DNA of 64,000 nucleotides. It comes from Microbacterium sp. Marseille-Q6965 (GTDB lineage Bacteria > Actinomycetota > Actinomycetes > Actinomycetales > Microbacteriaceae). Position numbers and translations under genes: made by a program. The stretch is taken from assembly GCF_946151065.1 (NCBI RefSeq), contig NZ_CAMGZA010000001.1:62001-126000 (forward strand). Reading direction: 5' to 3'. Below, in pieces: positions 1 to 7,893 of the stretch. The notes under the pieces are model-generated. The model made no database searches and had not been told where the DNA came from. It saw nothing but the letters and a program-made list of their open reading frames with translations. Numbering within the stretch: position 1 is the first letter of the stretch; the number at the start of each line of letters is the position of its first letter.

Positions 1-120
1 GTGCACGTGTTCCACCAGGAGGAGCGTGCGTACTACGCGCTGGAGCGCCTGTGGAAGGACTGCCCGGTCGTTCCGATCACGCTGCCCGAGCGCCCCGTGC
101 TCGGCACGCCCGGGGAGTGA
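1..120 (+). CDS. C-terminal end of an unidentified protein (partial)
   Basis: An open frame runs from the first base of the window to a TGA at 118-120 and gives 39 residues, starting VHVFHQEERAYYALE and ending PVLGTPGE. The start lies outside the window unless the GTG at base 1 is the start, which cannot be judged. The piece is hydrophilic in its first half (charged, likely helical) and proline-rich at the end. I do not recognise the family. It is followed after about 70 bases by the tRNA-Ala gene on the same strand. Confidence 0.5.
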   Translation: MHVFHQEERAYYALERLWKDCPVVPITLPERPVLGTPGE

Positions 121-191
121 GCCGATTTCTCGCCTCGCGGAGCATGTTGTAAGCTGAATGAGTTGTCCGGGGCTTCTACCGGATGACATCT

Positions 192-264
192 GGGCCTGTG
201 GCGCAGCTGGTAGCGCACCTGCATGGCATGCAGGGGGTCAGGGGTTCGAGTCCCCTCAGGTCCA
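192..264 (+). tRNA. tRNA-Ala, anticodon GGC
   Basis: A full cloverleaf can be drawn. The acceptor stem GGGCCTG pairs with CAGGTCC near 257-263 (one G-U pair). The D-arm holds the GGTAG signature. The anticodon stem CCTGC/GCAGG (218-222 and 230-234) encloses a seven-base loop with anticodon GGC at 225-227. The T-arm carries GGTTCGA. The discriminator base is A264 and the CCA end is not encoded. GGC reads GCC and GCU alanine codons, which are abundant in this genome. Confidence 0.95.
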
Positions 265-266
265 CA

Positions 267-290
267 AAATCCCCGGTCAGCCGGGGATTT
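267..290 (+). terminator. Rho-independent terminator after tRNA-Ala
   Basis: AAATCCCCGG and CCGGGGATTT form a 10-bp perfect stem around a TCAG tetraloop, and the 3' arm runs into a T-rich stretch (ATTTTCTGTTTT). It begins three bases after the mature tRNA end, as expected for a tRNA transcription unit. Confidence 0.9.
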
Positions 291-408
291 TCTGTTTTCG
301 CCGCGTCCTTCGAGCGGTATCGATCCCCACTTTCCCTCCTTTGGCGGTGCAGCCGCCCGCGGCTGGCCGACAGGACGGCCCGGGTGCCGAAACTGGAAGG
401 ATCGAGAG

Positions 409-1251
409 ATGGCATCGCTCTTGACTCAGGAGTTCTCCTGGCGCGGGCGGACTGTCCGCTGGGATCGTTCCGGCAACGGTCCCGCGCTCGTGTTCCTCCA
501 CGGCACACCCTGGTCGTCGCAGCTGTGGCGTCCCATCGCAGACGCGCTGGCGAAGACGTTCACCGTGTATCTGTGGGACATGCCCGGGTATGGGGCGTCA
601 TCCAAGGAGCCGTCTCATCGAGTCGACCTCGGCGTGCAGGGGGAACTGTTCGCGGCACTCCTTGAACATTGGGGGCTCGCGCGCCCCCACGTCATCGCCC
701 ACGATTTCGGTGGGGCCGTCGCGCTCCGAGCGCGTCTTCTCCATAACGCTGCGTACGCCTCGTTGTGCCTGACCGACGTGGTCGCGCTCGCTCCCTGGGG
801 CTCACCCTTCTTCAATCTCGTCAAGGCAAACGCGAGCGTCTTCGAACAGCTCCCGCCTGCGATACACCGCGGCGCGGTGGAGGCATACATCAGTGGCGCC
901 AGCCACCGGGGCCTCCAAGCCGCTGACCTCCGAATGCTCGTCGAGCCGTGGACCGGACCAGCTGGTCAGGCGGCGTTCTACCGTCAGATCGCGCAAGCAG
1001 ACGAGTCCTTCACGACGGAGATTGAACCGCTCTTCGGCAGCATCACCGAGCCCGTGCACATCATCTGGGGAGCGGAGGACACGTGGATTCCTGCCGACCG
1101 GGCGCAACGCCTCAAAGCCGCGATGCCCCACGCCACGGTCACGTTGATCCCTGACGCCGGGCATCTCATTCAGATCGACGCTGCTGCTGCGCTGTCCGCC
1201 GAACTCACGCGATGGACGGGCGCTGCACAGGCAGCATCGGGTGCGGTGTAA
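409..1251 (+). CDS. alpha/beta hydrolase, epoxide hydrolase/dehalogenase-like
   Basis: A 280-residue single-domain alpha/beta hydrolase. The oxyanion-hole motif HGTPW lies near residue 35. The nucleophile elbow reads AHDFGGA near residue 98, so the nucleophile is aspartate, as in epoxide hydrolases and haloalkane or haloacetate dehalogenases rather than serine esterases. The acid is likely in WGAEDTWIP and the general-base histidine in DAGHLIQID near the C-terminus. The ATG at 409 is chosen because GGAAGG sits 8 bases upstream; an open frame continues to 223 but overlaps the tRNA. The substrate cannot be told from sequence. The gene stands alone, convergent with the SDR gene. Confidence 0.85.
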   Translation: MASLLTQEFSWRGRTVRWDRSGNGPALVFLHGTPWSSQLWRPIADALAKTFTVYLWDMPGYGASSKEPSHRVDLGVQGELFAALLEHWGLARPHVIAHDFGGAVALRARLLHNAAYASLCLTDVVALAPWGSPFFNLVKANASVFEQLPPAIHRGAVEAYISGASHRGLQAADLRMLVEPWTGPAGQAAFYRQIAQADESFTTEIEPLFGSITEPVHIIWGAEDTWIPADRAQRLKAAMPHATVTLIPDAGHLIQIDAAAALSAELTRWTGAAQAASGAV

Positions 1252-1345
1252 GAGCAAGAGGCACCGCCGCCCCACCAGCCGATGTCCATCGCCTGAGCGA
1301 CGGCGTCCGCGTCGGGAAGCCAGCGCGAGTTGGATGGACGCACGG

Positions 1346-2101
1346 TCACCAGGGGAGGGCGACGCCTTCCCAGCGGGTGTAGGTGCCGCCCGGGCCCTCC
1401 GGCCCGAGCCGAGCGACGCGCACCACCTCGCGGCAGGCGTCCTCGACCGACTCCGTGCCCTGGAAGTTGACGAGGGCGGTGTTGGCGAACCCCGGCGAGA
1501 CGAGGTTCACCTTGATATCAGTTGCCGCCAGTTCGATCATCATGGACAGCGTCACGGCGTTGAGTGCGGTTTTCGACGCCGAGTAGACCGGTTCGAACGT
1601 GCTGCGCAACGGGAAGTCGGGGTCGGCCATGATGGTGAGCGAGCCCTGCGCACTGCTGACATTCACGATGCGCCCGCCCGACGACTTGCGCAGCAGCGGC
1701 AGCATCGCCTGATAGACCGCCATGACGCCGAAGACGTTGACATCCCACACGGCGCGCACCTCATCGATCGAGACCACACTGGGCTGCGCCAGCTCGCGCA
1801 GTTCCGCCAGATCCTGGACGCCGGTGCGGGTGCCGGAGATCGCGGCGTTGTTGACGAGCAGGTCGAGGCGGCCGGCCTCCTCCTCGATCCGACTGGCGGC
1901 GCGGGCGATCGACGCGGCGTCGGTCACGTCGAGCTGAAGCGCGGTGGCGCCATCGCCGATCTCGCGCGCCGCCTCCTCCCCGCGCGCGACGTCGCGGGAC
2001 CCGACATACACCGTGAGCCCGTCGGAGACCAGCTCCTTGGCGACCTGCTTGCCCATGCCCTGGTTGGCTCCGGTGATGAGTGCGATGCGGTTCGTGGCCA
2101 C
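1346..2101 (-). CDS. SDR family NAD(P)-dependent oxidoreductase
   Basis: A classical short-chain dehydrogenase of 251 residues. The N-terminal nucleotide-binding motif is TGANQGMG, followed by LDVTD (cofactor adenine contact) and NNAAISG. The catalytic serine lies in VNVSSAQG and the YSASK motif provides Tyr and Lys. It resembles carbonyl reductase-like SDRs that carry a long insert between NNAA and the catalytic serine. The start is GTG at 2099-2101, with AGGGAG 8 bases upstream. It is divergent from the MmyB-type regulator at 2265, a pairing common in actinobacteria, and the regulator likely controls it. The natural substrate is unknown. Confidence 0.9.
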   Translation of the reverse strand: MATNRIALITGANQGMGKQVAKELVSDGLTVYVGSRDVARGEEAAREIGDGATALQLDVTDAASIARAASRIEEEAGRLDLLVNNAAISGTRTGVQDLAELRELAQPSVVSIDEVRAVWDVNVFGVMAVYQAMLPLLRKSSGGRIVNVSSAQGSLTIMADPDFPLRSTFEPVYSASKTALNAVTLSMMIELAATDIKVNLVSPGFANTALVNFQGTESVEDACREVVRVARLGPEGPGGTYTRWEGVALPW

Positions 2102-2204
2102 GGGGCGTCTCCCTCTGGATGGTCTGCTGCTGTTCGGTGAGCGGTGCCTGCGTGGACGAGGCGTGCTCTACGGCGACATTGCGCCGCTGCCGCGGGGAGG
2201 GGAA

Positions 2205-2234
2205 GGCCCTCTTCAACCTGGTATTGGCAGGGCC
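2205..2234. promoter_or_regulatory. Candidate operator between SDR and MmyB-type regulator
   Basis: In the 163-base divergent region, GGCCCT (2205-2210) and AGGGCC (2229-2234) form an inverted repeat. Nested inside it is CCTG-N7-CAGG centred on GTATTGG (2217-2231). A two-level dyad between a regulator and its divergent oxidoreductase fits a binding site for the regulator. That it is bound is inference. Confidence 0.4.
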
Positions 2235-2264
2235 AGTCGACGCCCGACGACACATACTTGTTCC

Positions 2265-3053
2265 ATGCCGACGGAGACAAGGGCAGACTTCGCGACGTAC
2301 TTGCGCAGCCGACGAGACAAGATGGCCGCTCCCGGTCCGGGGTCATCAGGAGCGACGACACGGCGACGCGTTCCTGGGATGCGTCGGCAGGAACTGGCGG
2401 AGGCCGCGGGCATATCCGTCGAGTACTACACCCGTCTTGAACAGGGGCGTGCTCCTCGGCCGTCACGCGAGGTCCTCACCGCGCTGGCCCGAGCCGTCGG
2501 CCTCACGGTCGCCGAGCGCAACCACTTCTTCCGACTGGCCGGCGAGCTACCGCCCGAGCCGCTGGCGCCCGACAGCGAACTGCGCCCAGGACTGCGCCGA
2601 TTGCTGCATTCCCTCGACGACACCGTCCCCGTCACGGTTCACGACGGACGGCTGGATGTCGTCGCGCGCAACGCGGCCGCCACCGAGTTGCTCGGCCCCG
2701 TCCCGACCGATGGGCGCTTTCGGCGCAACATCGTCTGGCAAGGGTTCACGGCTCATGCACGAGCCGTACTCGGGCACAAGGGAGCACACGAGTACGGCCG
2801 GTGGGCAGCCGCCGAGCTGCGCGCGGCGATGGCGCGATACCCGGGGGATGAGTACCTCCGGTCGCTCTTGGCCGATCTCTCGACGAACAGCGCGGCCTTC
2901 CGCAGCTCTTGGGCGCGGGGCGAGGTGTCCGTCGCGCAGTCCGCCGAGAAGCACCTGTACCACCCGACGCGCGGATGGCAGGTCTTTCAGAGCGAGATGC
3001 TGCACGACGCCGAACGGGATCACTGGGTCGTGATCTACGCCCCGGCTGGATGA
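2265..3053 (+). CDS. Helix-turn-helix transcriptional regulator with MmyB-type ligand domain
   Basis: A 262-residue regulator. Residues about 10-75 form an XRE-type helix-turn-helix domain with the signature RRQELAEAAGISVEYYTRLE and GRAPRPSREVL, typical of the actinobacterial MmyB family. The rest is the PAS-like MmyB ligand-binding domain (PVTVHDGRLDVVARNAAATEL, then the late HPTRGWQVF motif). The ATG at 2265 is chosen because it starts directly at the conserved N-terminus; the frame stays open upstream. In other actinobacteria such proteins repress or activate a divergent SDR gene, and the arrangement here is the same (SDR at 1346-2101). Confidence 0.88.
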   Translation: MPTETRADFATYLRSRRDKMAAPGPGSSGATTRRRVPGMRRQELAEAAGISVEYYTRLEQGRAPRPSREVLTALARAVGLTVAERNHFFRLAGELPPEPLAPDSELRPGLRRLLHSLDDTVPVTVHDGRLDVVARNAAATELLGPVPTDGRFRRNIVWQGFTAHARAVLGHKGAHEYGRWAAAELRAAMARYPGDEYLRSLLADLSTNSAAFRSSWARGEVSVAQSAEKHLYHPTRGWQVFQSEMLHDAERDHWVVIYAPAG

Positions 3054-3150
3054 CGCGTGGAGGGCGCCCGCTGCGCACCGGCCGCGAGGACCGAGCTGGC
3101 GAGTCGATGTGCCAACGTCATGAGCGCTCGGGCTCCCGCGAACAGGCAGG

Positions 3151-4125
3151 TCAGTTCTGCATGTGGATCTGCTGTCCCTTGATCAGGGGATAGTCGACGA
3201 GTGCACTGCCGTCGAGATCTTCGTTGTGCATGTCGACGCCCGTCACCTGACTGTTCTCGTAGGTCGTGTAGTAGTAGATCCCTTTGTCGGTGTTGCAGCA
3301 CGAGGAGTAGATGGTGATCTCGAACTTGCCTGGCGAGACCTCGACGCATCCACGCTGTTGTGCGACGGAACCCAGGATCTGAAAGAACTGGCTGATGGAC
3401 TCCGACTCGGACTCCCCCGAGACGGAGTTCAGTTTGGTGAAGGCGGCCTTGATGAAGCGCGACGAAGACGACAGGTCGCCGGGAAGACCGATTGCGCCCA
3501 TTCCACGGCTGTAGACGTCGAACTCCAGCTCGTCGGAGAAGTGCCTCTCCGGCGGGTGCGTGGAAAGGTGCATGAAGTTGTTCAGGTTGAACGACTGAAT
3601 ATCGAACGTCGGGTTGTTGGTGAGGACGCCGATGGGGTTGTCGTACACCTGTAGGCCATCCCGGACGCTTTCCACGGTGAGGGACCGATGACGGTCGGAG
3701 ATGATCCAGTGCAGCGGTGACAGCGGGAAGGTCTCGCTGAAGTCGATATCGACGAGGTTCAGCCCGGCCAGAGCCGTCTCCACCTCGTCCACGGACTCGA
3801 ACTGCCCGAGGACCCACGGGATGAACTCGAACGGGGTGACGTTGGTCTTGTCCTGCGCTTCAGGCTTGTAGTCGGCGTTGCCCGGGAAGTTCAGCCCGGC
3901 CATGCTCAGACCCTTCTCGTTCGTCGCGTCGTAGTACAACGGATACCCGTCCGCGATGGTCGCCATTCCGATGATGGCGTGGTGGGTCGAAAGCGGCGCG
4001 GCTCTGCGGAACTCGAAGGGGAAGCTCCGAGGCGTCACGGTGACCGTCTCGTTGTAGGAAAACTCGAGATCAAGATTGCGCCCGAAATAGTGATCCCGGG
4101 TGGTGTAGTTCGCGCCTGTGCACAT
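3151..4125 (-). CDS. bsh: Choloylglycine hydrolase / bile salt hydrolase (Ntn hydrolase)
   Basis: A 324-residue linear-amide hydrolase that would cleave the amide of conjugated bile acids or a related N-acyl amide. After removal of Met1 the N-terminal residue is Cys2 (MCTGANY), the Ntn nucleophile. GRNLDLE supplies the family's conserved Arg and Asp, and LTNNPTFD and GLPGDLSSSSRF are further hallmarks. Length matches the family. I chose the ATG at 4123-4125 rather than the one five codons upstream because it exposes Cys2 and has GGGAG 9 bases before it. From memory the whole chain lines up closely with Enterococcus-type enzymes (PFEFIPWVLGQ, KLNSVSG, YSSCCN). No signal peptide. G+C is lower than in neighbours (35 of 60 at 3181-3240). 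Bile salt versus other N-acyl substrate is not decided. Confidence 0.93.
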   Translation of the reverse strand: MCTGANYTTRDHYFGRNLDLEFSYNETVTVTPRSFPFEFRRAAPLSTHHAIIGMATIADGYPLYYDATNEKGLSMAGLNFPGNADYKPEAQDKTNVTPFEFIPWVLGQFESVDEVETALAGLNLVDIDFSETFPLSPLHWIISDRHRSLTVESVRDGLQVYDNPIGVLTNNPTFDIQSFNLNNFMHLSTHPPERHFSDELEFDVYSRGMGAIGLPGDLSSSSRFIKAAFTKLNSVSGESESESISQFFQILGSVAQQRGCVEVSPGKFEITIYSSCCNTDKGIYYYTTYENSQVTGVDMHNEDLDGSALVDYPLIKGQQIHMQN

Positions 4126-4220
4126 GCCACCGTCTCCCATGTCATCCGTCCCGCGTTACGGGACACCCTACGTAGGCGATGGCCGCCTCGCCACGGCTTC
4201 GACGAGTGTTACTGCCGCGC

Positions 4221-4226
4221 TATCGT
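4221..4226 (+). promoter_or_regulatory. Candidate -10 box for a leaderless mRNA
   Basis: TATCGT lies 7 bases before the GTG start at 4234 and no Shine-Dalgarno sequence is present, so transcription probably begins at or next to the start codon. Confidence 0.5.
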
Positions 4227-4233
4227 CGGCAGC

Positions 4234-4755
4234 GTGACGCGCGCGCCGGTGATCAGCGTCGAGCTGCTGCTCGATGCCGAGACGGAGGCGGCCGTGCGCG
4301 CCGAGTGGGCCGCGCTGGCCGTGGCGGGGCTGGCAAGCCTCGCCGCGCACACGGCCCCCAGCAACCGGCCCCATATCACCCTCCTCGTCCGCACCGAGTT
4401 GGCGACGCTCGACGCGCCGGCGGTCACCTCGCGGCCGGCATTCGAGGTGCGCTTGGGCGCGCCGCTGCTGTTCGGCGCCGGCGCTCGCCGCGTGCTGGCG
4501 CGCAGCGTCGTACCGTCCGACGAGCTGCTTGCGCTGCACCGCGCCGTGCATGAGGCCGCGGGGCCCGGCGACGACGCCGCGCACACCGCCCCCGGGTCGT
4601 GGACGCCGCACGTGACCCTCGCCCGACGGCTTCGCACGAGCGACATCGAGCGCGCGCTCGGCGTGGTGGGCGGCGAGCTGCACGGCACGGCCCGAACGTT
4701 GCGACGTTGGGATGCGGCAACCCGCGAGGTCACCATCCTCGGGCACTTCGACTGA
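4234..4755 (+). CDS. 2'-5' RNA ligase family protein (2H phosphoesterase superfamily)
   Basis: A 173-residue protein with two HxTx-type motifs, HITL near residue 50 and HVTL near residue 128, spaced as in the two-lobed LigT/2H phosphoesterase fold. Members act on cyclic phosphates or 2'-5' linkages in RNA, but the actual substrate in actinobacteria is unknown. The GTG at 4234 is the only good start: it lies 7 bases after TATCGT and the preceding frame lacks a plausible N-terminus. It sits divergent from the bile salt hydrolase gene and convergent with the GH65 gene, so it forms its own unit. Confidence 0.8.
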   Translation: MTRAPVISVELLLDAETEAAVRAEWAALAVAGLASLAAHTAPSNRPHITLLVRTELATLDAPAVTSRPAFEVRLGAPLLFGAGARRVLARSVVPSDELLALHRAVHEAAGPGDDAAHTAPGSWTPHVTLARRLRTSDIERALGVVGGELHGTARTLRRWDAATREVTILGHFD

Positions 4756-4817
4756 CGGGATCGCGCGGCGCCGTGGCCGGATCCGGCGATGGATCGGAGG
4801 GGTGCCGGCGGGTGCGG

Positions 4818-7187
4818 TCAGTCGGCGAAAGCCGCGTCGAAGGCGCGCGGGCGGCGTCCGGGAGGCTGCGTCGGCCGGGGCCCCGGGGCGATCGCCGGCG
4901 GCGTCGGCGCGGTCGTCGGAACACCGGGCTGGAGCACGAGCTGCTCGTCGAAGTGCTGCACGGCGAACGCGGGCCCGGCGCTCAGCCGGTACTGCGTCGA
5001 ATCCGGCCGGATGTCGAGGTGCAGGGTGCCTCCCGCGACGCGAATGCCGAAGGCGAGACGCGTCAGCTGGGGTGGCAGGCGCGGCGCGAAGCGCAGCCCC
5101 TCGGAGCCGTGGCGCATGCCCCCGAACCCGGCCGTGATGGCCGTCCAGAGGCTGGCCAGCGATGCGATGTGAAGACCATCCGCCGTATCGCCCTGGAGAT
5201 CGTCCAGGTCGAGGGTGGCGGCCTCGGCGAGGTAGTCAGCGGCGAGCTCGAGATGCCCCGTCTCCGCGGCGACGACGGCCTGGATCCCCGCGGAGAGCGA
5301 GGAGTCGCGCACGGTCAGCGGCTCGTAGTAGGCGAAGGCGCGCGCCTTCTCCTCGGCGGTGAAGGCCTCGTGTGCCACATACAGGGCCAGCACGAGGTCG
5401 GCCTGTTTCACGACCTGCTTGCGGTAGAGGTCGAAGTACGGGAAGTGCTCCTGGAGCGGGTACTGCTCCGGCGTGGTGGCCTCGAAGCTCCAGCGCTCTC
5501 GCTCGGTGAATCCCGCCGACTGCGGGTGCACGCCGCGCTCCTCATCGAACGGGATCGCGATGGCGGCCGCGGTCACCGTCCAGCTGCCGATCTCCTCGTC
5601 GGTCACGTTCAGCGCCTCGGCGACGTCCCGGTGGCGACGCGCCGCGGCGGCGGCGCCCTCGAGGTTCGCCCTCGCCAGCAGGTTCGTGTAGACGTTGTCG
5701 TTGACCATGGCGGAGTACTCATCCGGCCCGGTGACCCCGTCGATGTGGAATCGCCCGGCGTCGTCCCACCTGCCCAGCGACACCCACATCCGCGCCGTCT
5801 CGACGAGGATCTCCACCCCGGCCTCGCGTTCGAAGACCTCGTCCCCGGTCACTCGGAGGTATCGCATCACGGCGGCGGCGATGTCCGCGTTGAGATGGAA
5901 CGCGATCATGCTGGCCGGCCAGTAACCGGAGCTCTCTCGGCCACTGATGGTGCGCCACGGGAAAACCGCGCCGCGCAGCCCGAGCTGCGTCGCGCGTTCG
6001 CGGGCGTGATCGAGCGTCGCGTGGCGCCAGCGCAGCGCCTGCTCCGCGCTCTCCGGCGCGGTGTCGGTAAGCAGGGGCAGCACGAACATCTCGGAGTCCC
6101 AGAAGGTGTGACCCTGGTAGCCCGTCCCGGTGAGGCCCTTCCCGGGGACCGAACGCAGCTCTGCGCGGGCGGCGGCCTGAAACACGTGGAAGAGGGCGAA
6201 GCGCACGGCCTGCTGCAGACGCGGCTCTCCCTCCACGACCACGTCGTTGCACGCCCAGTACTCGTCCAGCCGCTCGCGCTGACCCGCGGCGAGCCCCTCC
6301 CACCCGGCCTCGGACGCCTCGACGACCGCAGCCTCCGCGCGGTCGCGGAGCGCCGCGGTGGACGGCGACGCGGACCACTCGTGGCCCACGAACTTGACGA
6401 TCTCGATCCGCTCGCCGGGATCAAGCTGCGCGCGCACGGTCGTGCGCGCGAGATGCGGTGAGGTTTCGGTGGTCACCGTGGGGGCGTGCGAGCCCGTGCT
6501 GTGGATCGCGTGGTCCATGGCCACGGCGACCCCCAGACCGCTCCCGCGGGTGACGTGCACGAGCGTCGCGGCCGTCCCGAGCAGGAAGTGCCCGAGGCTC
6601 TCGAGCGGATCGGTGAGCGCCTCCTTCACGCGCGGGTCGTGATGCACCTCGGTCAGCGGTTCGTTCGCGACGAGTTCCGACTGGACGGTCACGGTCACGG
6701 GACCGTCGACGGCGCGCACCTCGTATCGCACCGCAGCGACAGCGCGGTGCGTCAACGAGACGAGGCGCGTGGACGTCATCTCGATCGTCCGCCCGGTGGG
6801 GGAGGTCCACGTGACCTCCCGGTGCAGCGTGCCGGCGCGGAAATCCAGGTGCTGCTCGTGGCGGGTCAGGCGTCCACGCCGCACGTCGAATGGTTCATCA
6901 TCCACGAGCAGTCGCAGGATCTTTCCGTCAGGGATGTTCACCACGCTTTCCCCGGAATCGGGGTAGCCGTACCCGCCCTCGGCATACGGCATCGGGTGCC
7001 GCTCGAAGAACCCGTTGAGATAGCTGCCGGGGGAGCTGTGCGGTTCACCCTCGTCCAGGTTGCCCCGCCAGCCCAGGTGGCCATTGCCGAGCGCGAACAC
7101 CGACTCGCGGTGCGCGAGCGCCGACAGGCTCAGGCCGCTGAGGCCGATGCTCCATGGCGCGACGTCAAAGGGAAGCGGCCTCGTCAT
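4818..7187 (-). CDS. Glycoside hydrolase family 65 protein (disaccharide phosphorylase-like)
   Basis: A 789-residue cytoplasmic enzyme of the maltose/trehalose/kojibiose phosphorylase family. An N-terminal beta-sandwich domain (about 10-270) contains GNGHLGWRGN. The catalytic (alpha/alpha)6 barrel (about 310-690) has GYQGHTFWDSE at 357-366 and the general acid Glu490 in GPDEYSAMVNDN; KQADLVLALY near 590-600 is also family-typical. The last 40 residues are a Pro/Ala/Arg tail not needed for the fold. Start ATG at 7187 with GGAGGA 8 bases upstream. No beta-phosphoglucomutase or sugar transporter lies next to it, so the disaccharide cannot be deduced and hydrolase activity is not excluded. Confidence 0.9.
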   Translation of the reverse strand: MTRPLPFDVAPWSIGLSGLSLSALAHRESVFALGNGHLGWRGNLDEGEPHSSPGSYLNGFFERHPMPYAEGGYGYPDSGESVVNIPDGKILRLLVDDEPFDVRRGRLTRHEQHLDFRAGTLHREVTWTSPTGRTIEMTSTRLVSLTHRAVAAVRYEVRAVDGPVTVTVQSELVANEPLTEVHHDPRVKEALTDPLESLGHFLLGTAATLVHVTRGSGLGVAVAMDHAIHSTGSHAPTVTTETSPHLARTTVRAQLDPGERIEIVKFVGHEWSASPSTAALRDRAEAAVVEASEAGWEGLAAGQRERLDEYWACNDVVVEGEPRLQQAVRFALFHVFQAAARAELRSVPGKGLTGTGYQGHTFWDSEMFVLPLLTDTAPESAEQALRWRHATLDHARERATQLGLRGAVFPWRTISGRESSGYWPASMIAFHLNADIAAAVMRYLRVTGDEVFEREAGVEILVETARMWVSLGRWDDAGRFHIDGVTGPDEYSAMVNDNVYTNLLARANLEGAAAAARRHRDVAEALNVTDEEIGSWTVTAAAIAIPFDEERGVHPQSAGFTERERWSFEATTPEQYPLQEHFPYFDLYRKQVVKQADLVLALYVAHEAFTAEEKARAFAYYEPLTVRDSSLSAGIQAVVAAETGHLELAADYLAEAATLDLDDLQGDTADGLHIASLASLWTAITAGFGGMRHGSEGLRFAPRLPPQLTRLAFGIRVAGGTLHLDIRPDSTQYRLSAGPAFAVQHFDEQLVLQPGVPTTAPTPPAIAPGPRPTQPPGRRPRAFDAAFAD

Positions 7188-7293
7188 GCGTCATCTCCTC
7201 CGCCCGTCACATCCCGGACCCTACAACGGCAGCGTGCGCGCGCCCTAGTCGCGTCCCGCCCGCTGACATCGAGGTCACGGGTGTGGTAGCAGG

Positions 7294-7824
7294 TCAGCGG
7301 CGCAGGGCCGTGGGCCGAGGGAGCCCGAGGTCCTCGAGCAGGTCGCCGAGGGCGCGGTCGAGCTCGGCACCGGCCTGCGCCACCTTGTTGATGCCGTACG
7401 AGGCCAGGGGTGCGCTCGGCACCTCGACACCCAGCACGGTGCCCGGCTCCCGACCGGTGTGAGCCTCGACGCGGATGGGGGAGTAGAGCGTGGTGCCGGC
7501 GTCGTGGCGGAACATGCGCGCCGCGACGCCGTGATGGACGATCAGCCACACCGCGCTGCGGGCATCGCTGCCGGCGGATTGCATGATTCGGTCGGGGCGT
7601 GAGCTCCACACGCTCACGAAGCCGCTGGGAGACTCCCACTGGACGCCCCGCACGAACGCGGCCCAATCGCCGTCCTCCGCCACGCGCGCTGCGGCCTCCG
7701 CCTCCGGCAGCGCGGGCACCGCGCTCTCGAAGGCGGACACGAACGCGTCGAAGTGCGCGTTCGTCTCGATCCGGATGCGACGCGCCGTGTACTCCGAGGT
7801 GGTCTCGTGCGCGGCGTAGCTCAT
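7294..7824 (-). CDS. Conserved hypothetical protein, possibly DUF302-like
   Basis: A soluble protein of 176 residues with no signal peptide or membrane segment. The N-terminal part (TARRIRIETNAHFDAFVSAF) and the later stretch with VWLIVHHGVAARMF and GVEVPSAPL have the feel of a DUF302-type fold, but this is from pattern memory only. I chose the ATG at 7824 (MSYAAHETTSE); a TTG four codons earlier is less likely. It lies between GH65 and the YbdK-type ligase on the same strand with gaps of about 70-110 bases, so co-transcription is possible but no functional link is evident. Confidence 0.65.
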   Translation of the reverse strand: MSYAAHETTSEYTARRIRIETNAHFDAFVSAFESAVPALPEAEAAARVAEDGDWAAFVRGVQWESPSGFVSVWSSRPDRIMQSAGSDARSAVWLIVHHGVAARMFRHDAGTTLYSPIRVEAHTGREPGTVLGVEVPSAPLASYGINKVAQAGAELDRALGDLLEDLGLPRPTALRR

Positions 7825-7893
7825 GTCCCCATTCAACCGCGCTCCCCGCGCCGACGCCCGGGCACGCGAGAGGGCGCCGCCCGAGCAGGGGCT

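Noticed and set aside
4818-7187. Calling the GH65 protein specifically trehalose or kojibiose phosphorylase
   Set aside because: The motifs support the family but not the linkage, and no sugar transporter or phosphoglucomutase lies nearby to decide it.
7188-7293. A small gene between GH65 and the DUF302-like gene
   Set aside because: Short open frames here lack a ribosome-binding site or a leaderless box, and their products are Arg/Pro shadows.
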